The position numbers were made by a program, and so were the translations under genes. From positions 49,198 through 113,197 of the forward strand of contig CALVDX010000006.1 of the NCBI GenBank assembly GCA_944326425.1: a stretch of DNA of 64,000 nucleotides. Reading direction: 5' to 3'. Shown here piece after piece: positions 8,689 to 17,221 of the stretch. Under the pieces are notes generated by a model. It made no database searches and had not been told where the DNA came from. It saw only the letters and a program-made list of their open reading frames with translations. Position 1 is the first letter of the stretch. Each line of letters starts with the position of its first letter. The stretch comes from Candidatus Gastranaerophilales bacterium (GTDB taxonomy: Bacteria > Cyanobacteriota > Vampirovibrionia > Gastranaerophilales > Gastranaerophilaceae).

Positions 8689-9531
8689 TCAAAAAGTCCC
8701 GCTGTCGCCATATAGTTCCATATCTGTATCATAGTCGATTAAAAAACCATTTTCCTCTATATAACCTATTATCAGCTTCTTATACTCGTCCGGAATCTTT
8801 GAATCATTTAACGGCCCCTGAATTTCATAAACTGTGTTATCCATGAGTCTTATACATAGTTTAGGGTTTCCATTTTCCATATAAATTCTAAAGCTGAAGT
8901 CCTTTAAATATATACGGCTCTTAAGTCCCTTTGTACACCACATCTTATGAGAAAGAACATTCAAAAGCTCTGCATTCTTCTCAACATGACAATCTTCTTT
9001 AGCTGAAGGAACTGTTATCCAGCCATCTCTGATTACACCTTTAGATGATGTCGCCATAAACTTTTCCTTAAGATGTGTATTATAAATCTTTGTAATATCA
9101 AATTGAAATTCAGGTTCTAATGCAACAGCACCCTCAACATCCGCAACAGTTTCTTCAAAAACAGTACTGTGAAAAGCCGGAGGCAGACTATCATTAGATG
9201 ATTTCAGATTTTTAACAATAGAAGAAATTGTAATTAAAGCAATTGGCGGTGAATAATTTTTTAAACCTTCTTCCCAGTTTTTTATTATGTAACATCTTTT
9301 TCTCTCAGTTTCAGGACTCCTACCCTTTAAATTTTTAGAAAGCTTCTTATTTTTACATTCTAAAATCCAATTATAAAAATCTTTCATCCCGTTAAATTTT
9401 TCAATAGGAGCTTTAAACTGACGAACACAAGAATAGTCCAGCCCCTCAAACTGCGATACCTTCATTGCCTTAAACCCCGGAATGGCTCTGCGCCTTACCG
9501 GTACACAAAATGATACTCTATCTATTTTCAT
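8689..9531 (-). CDS. Protein of unknown function (280 aa)
   Basis: No recognised domain. The start MKIDRVSFCVPVRRRAIPGFKAMKV has basic residues and a GFKAM/QFEG pair reminiscent of the short F-x-G tags seen in other unknown proteins of the window. The remainder is a soluble mixed fold with a charged middle (KNKKLSKNLKGRSPETERKR) and an acidic C-terminus. There is no signal peptide. It follows the gene at 9562-10248 by 30 bases and could be its operon partner; the ribosome site is weak. Confidence 0.72.
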   Translation of the reverse strand: MKIDRVSFCVPVRRRAIPGFKAMKVSQFEGLDYSCVRQFKAPIEKFNGMKDFYNWILECKNKKLSKNLKGRSPETERKRCYIIKNWEEGLKNYSPPIALITISSIVKNLKSSNDSLPPAFHSTVFEETVADVEGAVALEPEFQFDITKIYNTHLKEKFMATSSKGVIRDGWITVPSAKEDCHVEKNAELLNVLSHKMWCTKGLKSRIYLKDFSFRIYMENGNPKLCIRLMDNTVYEIQGPLNDSKIPDEYKKLIIGYIEENGFLIDYDTDMELYGDSGTF

Positions 9532-9561
9532 TTCTTTTTTATTTGGAGTAAACCTTTCTCT

Positions 9562-10248
9562 TTATTTCATTTTAAGAGTAATATACTCAAAAACCTTATA
9601 AACAATTCCGGGTGCAAAATGATACACCCCGTTTGCCGGTGCTATTTTAAGCATGGAATTTTTATTATCAATCCCGGATATAACGGCAAGAAAATCTTTA
9701 TTTGCAGCTTTAAATGTTATATAACCGCCATGAGATTGTAACTCCCCCACTGTGAAATTATTTGCCTCTAATGCAGATAACGTATAAATAAACAACTCAT
9801 CTGCGTTTAACTGAAAAATCTTTACACAAGCATCAGACTCAATATCGGCAGGTGTAGTAAGTGAATTAACAGCCTGACCGTTTGGTGAAACCAGCTGCAC
9901 CGGAGGCTGATATGCTGCACCATTTTGTGACGCTTGCGCTGCAGGCTGTACAACAGTATTATCACCTGACTTTACAGGAACAGCCTGAACTTTAACAGGC
10001 TCTTCCTTTGTATCTGCAGGAACCGTCTGAATTTTTACAGGAACAATGTTTGCCGGTATATTTTCCTGAACACTGCCCGGCTTGGATAAATTAACAGCTT
10101 TAACTTCAGGTGCTTTTGTCTCTATTGGTGCAAGATTTACCGCCTTAACAGCCGGTATTACACGTTGTTGTTGGTTATCCTCTGAAAATACCGGCAGCGA
10201 AAAACTGCTTATAATTAATAACACAAGAATCAGCTTTATTCTTTCCAT
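9562..10248 (-). CDS. Exported/periplasmic protein with VKAVNL repeats, unknown function
   Basis: 228 residues with a signal peptide ([22 protein letters not shown]). A Val/Pro/Ala/Lys-rich linker contains repeats of the type VKAVNL and VKxQxVPxxT (about residues 30-110). A compact C-terminal domain of about 90 residues follows (SDACVKIFQLNADELFIYTL to FEYITLKMK). It starts inside the end of polA (13-base overlap), so translation is probably coupled to the tig-clpP-clpX-polA transcript. No family is recognised; the linker suggests a periplasmic spacer. Confidence 0.75.
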   Translation of the reverse strand: MERIKLILVLLIISSFSLPVFSEDNQQQRVIPAVKAVNLAPIETKAPEVKAVNLSKPGSVQENIPANIVPVKIQTVPADTKEEPVKVQAVPVKSGDNTVVQPAAQASQNGAAYQPPVQLVSPNGQAVNSLTTPADIESDACVKIFQLNADELFIYTLSALEANNFTVGELQSHGGYITFKAANKDFLAVISGIDNKNSMLKIAPANGVYHFAPGIVYKVFEYITLKMK

Positions 10249-12947
10249 GTTGCCCCCGATGCTATATCAACCTCAAGTTTAACTTTAAGAGGCTGGCCAA
10301 GCTCCATTGATTCTTTTACTATTTTTGTGATATCTTCAAGTTCCGGCTTAGGCACCTCAAATATAAGTTCGTCGTGCACTTGCAAAACCATTTTTGTTTT
10401 ATACCCGCCGGCCGTTAAGAGGTTATCCGCTTTAATCATCGCCATTTTAATTAAATCTGCGGCACTTCCCTGCAGCGGCTGATTAATAGCCGCTCGCTGC
10501 GCAAATTCTCTTATCTGAAAATTAGAACTTCCGAGTTCTGCACCGAGATAGCGCCGCCTGCCGTAAATAGTTTCAACATACCCGTGTTCCGCAACAAATT
10601 CACGTTCATAATCCATATATTCACGGACTTTTGGAAAATGTTCAAAATATTTATCGATAAATTCCTGCGCTTCGGAGGCCTTTATATCAATGGCTTTTGC
10701 TAATCCGTATTTAGACTGGCCGTAAACAATACCAAAATTTACTGCCTTCGCTTTACGACGCATTTCTTTTGTAACTTCTTCCTGCTTAACCCCGAAAACT
10801 TTTGATGCCGTTTGGGTGTGAACATCTATACCTTCATTAAAAGCCTTTATAAGATGCTCATCTCCTGAAACATGCGCAAGCAGCCTTAATTCTATCTGCG
10901 AATAATCCGCAGATAAAATTACACTGTTTTCTTTATCTTCCGCACAGAACGCACTCCTTATTTTGTTGCCTTCTTCCGTTCGTATCGGAATATTTTGCAA
11001 GTTCGGGTTTGATGATGATAATCTGCCTGTTGCAGTAAGCGCCTGATTGAATGTTGTGTGAACACGCCCGTCACGTTTATCAACCAGTGTAGGTAAAACA
11101 TCCGTATATGTGGATTTTAATTTACTAAACTTGCGATGCTGTAAAATATAATCACAAATTTCATTATCTTCCGCAAGTTCCTCCAATACCTCTGCAGAGG
11201 TCGTCCTTGAGCGCTTTTTCTTTGATTTAATCCCCAGTTTGTCATAAAGAATTTCTGCCACCTGTTTGGGCGAGTTAATATTAAATGGTGTACCTGCCAT
11301 CTGATAAATAATGTCCTCTAACTCGGCAAGTTTTTCCCTCATATAAGAAGATAATTCTTCTAAATACCCGGAATTAATTGCAACTCCGGTATTTTCCATT
11401 TTAGCAAGAACTATAGTTAAAGGAACTTCAATATCCGCTACAAGTTTCTGTTCTTTGTCCGTAAGATTTTCCCGCCAGTATTTTGCAAGTTCTTTGATTG
11501 TATATGCGCAATCACATGCAAAGACTTTATCATCGACATTTGGCATGCCGCGCTCAAGCATAATATGGTTTATAAAATCCAACCCCTGCGCGTCAAGCGA
11601 ATGATTACGGTTCGGGTCGCTGACATAACTTGCAAGCAGCACATCATAACTCAAACCGCGATAAGTAACACCGCGTTCTAAAAGCGTCCTTATGTCAGAC
11701 TTTGCATCCCATGAAACTTTTTTAACTTTATCAGTCTCAATAAGCGGGCGGAGAATATCAAAGTATTCCAGACCAAAGTAATAATTTTCATCTGCAGAAA
11801 CCGCAAATCCCATCAGCTCATTTTTCTCTTCCGTATATAGCGCTTTAAGTGCTATTTCCCCTGCATTCATTAATTCTGTTACTATATTTCCTGCAGTCTT
11901 TGCGTCCTGTATAATTGTACAATCAAAACCGGTATCATTAACCGTTTCCTTTAATGCTTGCGTAAACAAACTTTGCTGTACCGCTCCGCTGCATTCATCC
12001 TTCCGTGGAGTAATCAGTATTTGCTGTTCAGAAGATTGGCCACCATCACAGGGTGATTGGGAACTGAATGCTGACAAAATCTTATTTATATTTTTTATAA
12101 AACTATAGAACTGCATGCCGCGCAAAAAATCCGAAACTTTTTCTAGCTCAGGCATTACAACACATGCTGAATTAATATCAAAATCAATATCCACATCCCG
12201 TATAATCGTTGCAAGCTCTTTACTTAATATTGCTTCTTCCCTGCCGTTACAAATCTTTTCTCTTACAGCCTTTTCAGGAATATTTTCACAATCAGCAAGT
12301 ACAGCTTCAAGGTTTGGATACCGTGTTAATAGTTTTTGCGCGGTCTTTTCACCGATACCTCTAATACCCGGAATATTATCGCTCGTATCCCCTCTAAGTC
12401 CTTTATAATCGGTAATTTGATCAGGATAGACACCCAGTTTTGCGTAAACCTGATTTTTGTCATACTCAATAAGTTCACCCTTACTCGGGATAAGAACTTT
12501 GACCTGCCCCTCATCATCTATCAACTGAAAAGCATCCTGATCACCGGTCAGAATAAGTGTGTTATGTCCGGCCTCAGATGCAATTCTTGAAATAGTACCG
12601 ATTACGTCATCCGCTTCAAAGCCCTCCTTTGTATAAATAGGAATATCAAAAGCTTTAAGCCCTTCAACAATCAGCCCCATCTGAATACGCATTGCGTCAG
12701 GCATTGTTTCGCGGTTTGCCTTATACTGCTCATATTTCTCAACCCTGAAAGTCTGCCTTCCCACATCGAAAGCAACCGCAATAAAATCAGGTTTAATCTT
12801 TAAAAGAAGGTCAAATACAGCCTTAAAAAAACCATATACAGCCCAGCTTGGAACATTCTGCGCAGTTTTCATCCCCGAGCGTTCCAGAGCAAAATACTGT
12901 CTGAATGCCAACGAATGACCATCTATTAAGATTAAAGTTTTTCTCAT
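10236..12947 (-). CDS. polA: DNA polymerase I
   Basis: 903 residues with the full three-domain layout. A 5'-3' nuclease occupies about 1-300 ([40 protein letters not shown]), an exonuclease-like domain about 340-510, and the family A polymerase about 530-903 ([62 protein letters not shown]). It repairs DNA and removes Okazaki primers. The exonuclease-like domain lacks the DxE of proofreading motif I: the aligned segment reads IALKALYTE. Proofreading is therefore probably lost, as in Bacillus and Thermus enzymes. It overlaps clpX by 4 bases (ATGA). Confidence 0.97.
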   Translation of the reverse strand: MRKTLILIDGHSLAFRQYFALERSGMKTAQNVPSWAVYGFFKAVFDLLLKIKPDFIAVAFDVGRQTFRVEKYEQYKANRETMPDAMRIQMGLIVEGLKAFDIPIYTKEGFEADDVIGTISRIASEAGHNTLILTGDQDAFQLIDDEGQVKVLIPSKGELIEYDKNQVYAKLGVYPDQITDYKGLRGDTSDNIPGIRGIGEKTAQKLLTRYPNLEAVLADCENIPEKAVREKICNGREEAILSKELATIIRDVDIDFDINSACVVMPELEKVSDFLRGMQFYSFIKNINKILSAFSSQSPCDGGQSSEQQILITPRKDECSGAVQQSLFTQALKETVNDTGFDCTIIQDAKTAGNIVTELMNAGEIALKALYTEEKNELMGFAVSADENYYFGLEYFDILRPLIETDKVKKVSWDAKSDIRTLLERGVTYRGLSYDVLLASYVSDPNRNHSLDAQGLDFINHIMLERGMPNVDDKVFACDCAYTIKELAKYWRENLTDKEQKLVADIEVPLTIVLAKMENTGVAINSGYLEELSSYMREKLAELEDIIYQMAGTPFNINSPKQVAEILYDKLGIKSKKKRSRTTSAEVLEELAEDNEICDYILQHRKFSKLKSTYTDVLPTLVDKRDGRVHTTFNQALTATGRLSSSNPNLQNIPIRTEEGNKIRSAFCAEDKENSVILSADYSQIELRLLAHVSGDEHLIKAFNEGIDVHTQTASKVFGVKQEEVTKEMRRKAKAVNFGIVYGQSKYGLAKAIDIKASEAQEFIDKYFEHFPKVREYMDYEREFVAEHGYVETIYGRRRYLGAELGSSNFQIREFAQRAAINQPLQGSAADLIKMAMIKADNLLTAGGYKTKMVLQVHDELIFEVPKPELEDITKIVKESMELGQPLKVKLEVDIASGATWKE

Positions 12948-14233
12948 GCTATTTCCGCTTCACTTTTTTTAGGCAAAGGGATTAGTTCTGCCTGATTCAT
13001 GTTTTCTACCATCTCTTTTGTTATAACGTACTTAGTAACGTCATCTTTGCCAGGGATTTCGTACATAATATCAAGCATAAGCTCTTCAACAATAGATTTA
13101 AGCGCTCGTGCGCCGGTCTTACGTTTAATCGCTTTTTGCGCAATAAGGGTAATTGCATCGTCCTCAAATTCCAAATCAACGCCATCCATTTTCAGTAAAC
13201 ATTGATACTGCTTAATTACAGCGTTCTTAGGTTCTGTTAATATCATCTTCAATGTTTTTTCATCCAGTGCATCGAGAACCGCATAAACAGGAATACGACC
13301 GATAAATTCAGGAATTAAACCGAATTTAAGCAAGTCTTCCGGCTGCAGTTTCTTAAGCAGCTTTGCCTGCTGCGCTTCTTTTTCGGCCTGCGTAGCAGGT
13401 GCTTTGGTGCCAAAACCAATTGATGACCCTTCTTTAACACGGTGTTCAATAATCTTATCCAGATCAACAAACGCGCCGCCAACAATAAACAGAATATTTT
13501 TTGTATCAATCTGAATAAATTCCTGATGCGGGTGCTTCCTGCCGCCTTGTGGCGGAACATTTGCAATTGTTCCTTCAATCATTTTTAAGAGTGCCTGTTG
13601 AACACCTTCTCCGGAAACGTCGCGGGTAATAGATGTATTTTCGGATTTTCTTGCAATCTTATCAATTTCATCTATATAAATAATTCCGCGTTCTGCCTTC
13701 TGCGCATCGTAATCCGCATTCTGATATAATCTCAGGAGGATATTCTCAACATCATCTCCGACATAACCTGCCTCGGTTAATGTAGTAGCATCAGCCACCG
13801 CGAACGGAACATCAAGCATTTTAGCCAGTGTTTGCGCTAATAAAGTTTTACCGCTGCCTGTAGGACCTACAAGAAGTATATTGGATTTTTGGATTTCAAC
13901 ATCAGAGTTTTCTTTATTGTGTAAAAGTCTTTTATAGTGGTTATAAACTGCTACAGAAAGAACTTTTTTTGCATCATCCTGCCCTACAATATGCTGGTCA
14001 AGATAAGCTTTAATTTCCTGCGGTTTTGGGATAGCTGCAGTATCTACTTCTTGTTCTTCATTCTGCTTTTGTTCGCTTTGGGTTTTCCCCTCAAAGAATT
14101 CTTCATCCAGAATTTCATTACAGAGTTCTACACACTCGTCACAAATATAAACGTCAGGACCCGCAATCAGTTTTTTTACCTGATCCTGGGTCTTGCCGCA
14201 AAACGAACATTTTAATCTGTCATTTGATGACAT
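12944..14233 (-). CDS. clpX: ClpX, ATP-binding unfoldase subunit of the Clp protease
   Basis: 429 residues. The N-terminal zinc-binding domain has the four cysteines CSFCGK and CDECVELC. It is followed by the AAA+ core with Walker [16 protein letters not shown], Walker [12 protein letters not shown], sensor region [15 protein letters not shown], and the IGF-type loop for ClpP contact near [11 protein letters not shown]. It recognises tagged substrates and threads them into ClpP in the cytoplasm. It is translated after clpP (12-base gap) and overlaps polA. Normal length. Confidence 0.97.
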   Translation of the reverse strand: MSSNDRLKCSFCGKTQDQVKKLIAGPDVYICDECVELCNEILDEEFFEGKTQSEQKQNEEQEVDTAAIPKPQEIKAYLDQHIVGQDDAKKVLSVAVYNHYKRLLHNKENSDVEIQKSNILLVGPTGSGKTLLAQTLAKMLDVPFAVADATTLTEAGYVGDDVENILLRLYQNADYDAQKAERGIIYIDEIDKIARKSENTSITRDVSGEGVQQALLKMIEGTIANVPPQGGRKHPHQEFIQIDTKNILFIVGGAFVDLDKIIEHRVKEGSSIGFGTKAPATQAEKEAQQAKLLKKLQPEDLLKFGLIPEFIGRIPVYAVLDALDEKTLKMILTEPKNAVIKQYQCLLKMDGVDLEFEDDAITLIAQKAIKRKTGARALKSIVEELMLDIMYEIPGKDDVTKYVITKEMVENMNQAELIPLPKKSEAEIA

Positions 14234-14245
14234 AATATTCTCCTA

Positions 14246-14833
14246 TTACATAGAGTCTTTAGTAACGACCTTGTCAATCATACCGTACTCAAGAGCCTCT
14301 TGCGGGGTCATAATGTAATCTCTGTCGGTATCTTTCTCGATTTTTTTCAATGATTGGCCGGTGTTAGACGCAAGGATTTCATTCAAGGATTTTTTAATCC
14401 TGATAATTTCAGCCGCCTGAATTTCAATATCGGTAGCCTGACCTTGCGCGCCGCCTAAAGGCTGGTGGATAAGTACTCTTGAATGCGGAAGAGCCATTCT
14501 CTTGCCCTTCGCACCCGATGAAAGAAGGAACGCACCCATTGATGCAGCCTGACCTAAACAGATTGTACAAACATCCGCTCTGATATGCTGCATGGTGTCA
14601 TAGATAGCAAAACCTGCAGTAACACTTCCGCCCGGGCTGTTGATATAAAGCATAATATCTTTTTCCGGATTTTCGCTGTCGAGTAACAACATCTGCGCAA
14701 CGATTAAGTTCGCTACCATATCATCAATCGGTGTGCCTAAGAAAATAATTCTTTCTCTTAACAGACGTGAAAATATGTCAAACGATCTTTCGCCGCGGCT
14801 TGATTGTTCAATTACAACAGGTATATAACTCAT
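14246..14833 (-). CDS. clpP: ClpP, ATP-dependent Clp protease proteolytic subunit
   Basis: Serine peptidase of 195 residues with the catalytic serine in [17 protein letters not shown] and the histidine in [18 protein letters not shown] start at the ATG at 14833 ([19 protein letters not shown]) rather than ten codons earlier, because GAAAGGA lies 7 bases before this ATG and family members begin here. It sits between tig and clpX, the usual bacterial order, and forms the chamber into which ClpX feeds substrates. Confidence 0.96.
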   Translation of the reverse strand: MSYIPVVIEQSSRGERSFDIFSRLLRERIIFLGTPIDDMVANLIVAQMLLLDSENPEKDIMLYINSPGGSVTAGFAIYDTMQHIRADVCTICLGQAASMGAFLLSSGAKGKRMALPHSRVLIHQPLGGAQGQATDIEIQAAEIIRIKKSLNEILASNTGQSLKKIEKDTDRDYIMTPQEALEYGMIDKVVTKDSM

Positions 14834-14882
14834 CTCTTTTTCCTTTCTTTCTACCAGATACATTATACATTATTTTTCAGAT

Positions 14883-16175
14883 TTAAACAAACTTTATTGT
14901 ATTGTTGGCTAATAAGAACTCTACAACTTTTTCCGTCAAAACCTGCTGGGAAATTTGGTTAAGCATTTGCGGATTACTGCCCATTTCTTTCAGCATAGAT
15001 TTAGGATCCATATTATAAATTTGCGCCATTTGTGAAAGCTTTGCGGTAAAATCTGCAGGCTCAACTTTTACATTTTCAAGTTCAGCAATCTTATTGATAA
15101 TCATTGAACTCTTGATTCTATATAATGCATCTTCCTTAAGCTCCTTCATAATCTCATCATATCCATGGGACTGAATAGCTTGTTCCCAGGTAAATCCTTG
15201 CATTGTAAGTCTTTGTTTGTATTCTTCAAGAAGAGTATCCGCTTCTCTTTGAACCATTGAATCCTGAACATCCAGTTTGGTTGTTTCAATAATTTTATCC
15301 ATCAAAGCTTTTTCGGAAGCTGCGCGGTCTGCGTTTGCTTTCTGGTTATCAAGATATTTTTGGATATCTGCTTTTAATTCATCCAATGTCTTAAACGGAC
15401 CTGCTTTTTGAGCAAACTCGTCATTCAATTCCGGAAGAATTCTTGTTTTGATTTCGTTAATTTTACATTTAAACACTGCCGGTTTCCCTGCAAGTTCTTT
15501 TTGATGGTAATTTTCAGGGAAAGTAACATTGATTTCAAATTCTTCGTTAAGCGGTCTGTCAACAAGCTGGTCTGCAAAACCCGGAATAAAACCGGAGTTT
15601 GCTAAATCCATTGAATAGTTCTTGGCGTCACCATGCTCAATTTTCTTACCATCAACAAAACCTTCAAAATCAAATACAATAACATCCTCTTTATTTGAAT
15701 TTCTGTCAACTACAAGTTCTAACTTTGCAGCCTGTTTACGTAAAGTTTCAAGCTGTGTATCAACCGCATCTTCCGGTTGTTTTAAACCGCCGACTTCAAG
15801 GGTTAAAGATTTATAATCGCCTAAAGTAATTTCAGGCATCAATTCAACCTTGGCGGTAATCTTCAAATCTTCGCCGATTTTGAAATCGTAAGATTCAACA
15901 TAAGGCTGCGTTGCAACATTGAGATTATTTTCTTCAATTACCTGACTCATTATTTTAGGTAATTCACTTTCTAATGCTTCATGCTTAATTCTATCTTCAC
16001 CGATATTTTGTTCAACAATGTTTCTCGGCGCCTTGCCTTTTCTAAATCCCGGAATATTTACGTACTGTGCAAGCTTTTTACATGCTTTGTTATAAGCATC
16101 TACAGCATCCTGAGCCGGAATTTCTATATTAATTTTTACTACATTTTGTGGTTCTTTTTCGATTGTTGCTTTCAT
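14883..16175 (-). CDS. tig: Trigger factor (ribosome-associated chaperone)
   Basis: 430 residues. The N-terminal ribosome-docking domain contains the signature GFRKGKAPRNIVEQ. The FKBP-like prolyl isomerase domain lies at about 150-245 (EDVIVFDFEGFVDGKKIE, FEINVTFPENYH) and the helical chaperone domain runs to the C-terminus. It shelters nascent chains at the ribosome exit. It is the first gene of the tig-clpP-clpX-polA cluster, 49 bases before the chosen clpP start. TAAGGAGTAATAGAGG lies upstream of the ATG as a probable ribosome site. Confidence 0.96.
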   Translation of the reverse strand: MKATIEKEPQNVVKINIEIPAQDAVDAYNKACKKLAQYVNIPGFRKGKAPRNIVEQNIGEDRIKHEALESELPKIMSQVIEENNLNVATQPYVESYDFKIGEDLKITAKVELMPEITLGDYKSLTLEVGGLKQPEDAVDTQLETLRKQAAKLELVVDRNSNKEDVIVFDFEGFVDGKKIEHGDAKNYSMDLANSGFIPGFADQLVDRPLNEEFEINVTFPENYHQKELAGKPAVFKCKINEIKTRILPELNDEFAQKAGPFKTLDELKADIQKYLDNQKANADRAASEKALMDKIIETTKLDVQDSMVQREADTLLEEYKQRLTMQGFTWEQAIQSHGYDEIMKELKEDALYRIKSSMIINKIAELENVKVEPADFTAKLSQMAQIYNMDPKSMLKEMGSNPQMLNQISQQVLTEKVVEFLLANNTIKFV

Positions 16176-16287
16176 TTTTTATACCTCTATTACTCCTTAT
16201 AAATACCCATTAAGAGTACTACAAACATGTAATAAGTGCAACTTTTGCATATTTTAAAAATATCCTGCCGTCTATAAGATAATCAAT

Positions 16288-16344
16288 CCGCCGGAGAAGG
16301 CCGGAGCCGCAAGCAGCTGCCGCGGCGCAGTCCCGTCCTCCGGC
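16288..16344. repeat. GC-rich nested-hairpin island upstream of the small-RNA promoter
   Basis: 57 bases with 45 G or C in an otherwise AT-rich intergenic region. GCCGGAG (16290-16296, repeated at 16300-16306) can pair with CTCCGGC (16338-16344). Inside, GCCGC (16306-16310) can pair with GCGGC (16322-16326). There is no T-run on either side, so it is not a normal terminator. It lies between the probable tig promoter region and the -35 box of the antitoxin RNA promoter. It may be a REP-like element or a structured DNA/RNA insulator; function unknown. Confidence 0.6.
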
Positions 16345-16373
16345 TTGAAAAATCCGGCAATGTACGTTATAAT
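16345..16373 (+). promoter_or_regulatory. Strong sigma-70-type promoter of the convergent small RNA
   Basis: TTGAAA (16345-16350), a 17-base spacer and a perfect TATAAT (16368-16373). No plus-strand protein frame with a ribosome site follows before the terminator at 16425-16458, so the product should be an RNA of about 80 nt starting near 16380. Strong constitutive promoters are typical of antitoxin RNAs. Confidence 0.8.
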
Positions 16374-16379
16374 AAAAAT

Positions 16380-16458
16380 ATCGGGGCGGGAACTGCAATT
16401 CCCATCACCTGTAAATGGCTAAAGTGACATCTATCTTAATTGATGGGTGTCATTTTTT
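16380..16458 (+). ncRNA. Predicted antitoxin RNA of a par/Fst-like type I toxin-antitoxin module
   Basis: About 80 nt between the promoter at 16345-16373 and the terminator at 16425-16458. It has a 5' hairpin (GGGAA 16388-16392 with TTCCC 16399-16403), an unpaired middle with ATGGCTAAAGT (16415-16425), and a 3' terminator hairpin. The 3' end is antisense to the last codons of the toxin gene (16431-16511). The middle 11 nt are complementary to the toxin leader because the same 11-mer is repeated at 16545-16555. Convergent RNAs sharing a 3' overlap and direct repeats are the layout known from the enterococcal par (fst) locus. Identity as an antitoxin is inference from layout. Confidence 0.6.
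16425..16458 (+). terminator. Intrinsic terminator of the small RNA, overlapping the toxin 3' end
   Basis: TGACATCTATC (16425-16435) pairs over 11 positions, two of them G-U, with GATGGGTGTCA (16442-16452). The loop is TTAATT and TTTTTT follows at 16453-16458. The same hairpin lies at the end of the minus-strand toxin mRNA, where the following T-run is poor, so it may serve both directions unequally. Confidence 0.8.
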
Positions 16459-16511
16459 ATTATGAATAAAATCAATAATAAAATCATAAGACACAAATTG
16501 ATGTTTTCCAT
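16431..16511 (-). CDS. Predicted type I toxin: 26-aa hydrophobic membrane peptide
   Basis: A 26-codon gene too short for most gene finders. The peptide starts MENINLCLMILLLILFII, one membrane helix from about residue 5 to 18, and ends with the polar tail KNDTHQLR. The ATG (16511) has the best ribosome site in the neighbourhood, AAAGGAGG at 16519-16526, 7 bases upstream. Known type I toxins of the Fst, TxpA/BsrG and Ldr kinds have this architecture: short, one helix, charged tail. The last codons overlap the convergent small RNA. I recognise no sequence match to a named toxin family; the call rests on peptide, ribosome site and antisense RNA together. Confidence 0.6.
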   Translation of the reverse strand: MENINLCLMILLLILFIIKNDTHQLR

Positions 16512-16576
16512 AATCTGCCCTCCTTTCTTTGAAACTATCAGCCTATGGCTAAAGTATTTTGTTGTGCTGGAGTTTC
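16512..16576 (-). promoter_or_regulatory. Toxin mRNA leader with repeat-presenting hairpin and strong Shine-Dalgarno
   Basis: On the minus strand, GAAACT (from 16576-16571) can pair with AGTTTC (from 16536-16531), closing a loop that contains ACTTTAGCCAT, the complement of the small-RNA repeat. Next comes AAAGGAGG (16519-16526). CTCC beside the stem could also pair with GGAGG and hide it. A weak promoter may lie just upstream: TTGAAA near 16612-16607 and TATCTT near 16587-16582, spacer 19. Folding is by eye. Confidence 0.45.
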
Positions 16577-16834
16577 TTAAAAAAGATACAGGCTAGCCCC
16601 TTATGTTTTTCAATATTCTGATATTTACTATATTATCATAAATTCTTGACTGTTTGTACATCTTATTAAAAGTAAACATTTATTTCTATACGTGGTTTTA
16701 GAGATATTTTGTTCAAGATCCCTTTTCGGCGAACAATTAAAAAAAATATTATATTAATTTTTGTAAAACTTTACCATAAACTAAGCAATTCCTAACATTC
16801 ACCTGTTTTAATAAAAAATAAAAAGGAGGTATGT

Positions 16835-17167
16835 ATGAATTTGGTACAAAATGTAACGACACCGCAGTTTAAAGGAATGCTGGTTATTACGTCAAAAGAT
16901 AGAATGGGCGGGGATACAGTAATCGCAATCAACACAAAACAGATTACTACAATGACCAATGAAAAATACAGAGATATCATGGAAGACGATGACGATGATG
17001 CAAAATTTGTTAACGGCACATATATGACACTCAACAACGGCTGCAGCGTAAGAGTTTTTGCTCCGGTTGAGAGGGTAATAGATGCTTACGCACACGCAAA
17101 AGAAGAAGGTATTTATGAAATGGAAACAAAATACCCCGCAATTCTTCAAAAACCCCTATTTGGATAA
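16835..17167 (+). CDS. Small protein of unknown function (110 aa) with N-terminal QFKG motif
   Basis: Starts MNLVQNVTTPQFKGMLVITS with a strong ribosome site AAGGAGG 7 bases before the ATG, and ends at a good terminator (17195-17221), so it is a monocistronic, probably well-expressed gene. A very acidic stretch (MEDDDDDAK) lies mid-protein. The segment GTYMTLNNGCSVRVFAPVER loosely recalls small FlbD-type beta folds, but this is weak. There is no signal peptide. It shares the short F-K-G tag with the 877-1260 product. Confidence 0.8.
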   Translation: MNLVQNVTTPQFKGMLVITSKDRMGGDTVIAINTKQITTMTNEKYRDIMEDDDDDAKFVNGTYMTLNNGCSVRVFAPVERVIDAYAHAKEEGIYEMETKYPAILQKPLFG

Positions 17168-17194
17168 CTACAATTTTTTCCTTTCATAATCAGG

Positions 17195-17221
17195 CAGCGG
17201 GTTCCCCACCCGCTGTTTTTT
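17195..17221 (+). terminator. Intrinsic terminator after the 110-aa protein gene
   Basis: CAGCGGGT (17195-17202) and ACCCGCTG (17208-17215) form a perfect 8-bp stem with a 5-base loop, followed by six T (17216-17221). The stop codon of the convergent glycosyltransferase gene (17220-17222) overlaps the T-run. Confidence 0.88.

Larger units (their letters stand above)
16415..16555 (+). repeat. Direct repeat pair ATGGCTAAAGT bracketing the toxin gene
   Basis: The exact 11-mer ATGGCTAAAGT occurs at 16415-16425 (in the small RNA) and 16545-16555 (in the toxin leader, where the mRNA carries the complement ACTTTAGCCAT). The bases before it are also alike (ATCACCT and ATCAGCCT). This gives the small RNA a second contact with the toxin mRNA away from the 3' overlap, like the DRa/DRb repeats of par. 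Confidence 0.75.

Noticed and set aside
16288..16344. Riboswitch or SRP RNA
   Set aside because: The island is structured but shows none of the conserved core sequences of SRP RNA, 6S RNA or riboswitches that I know.
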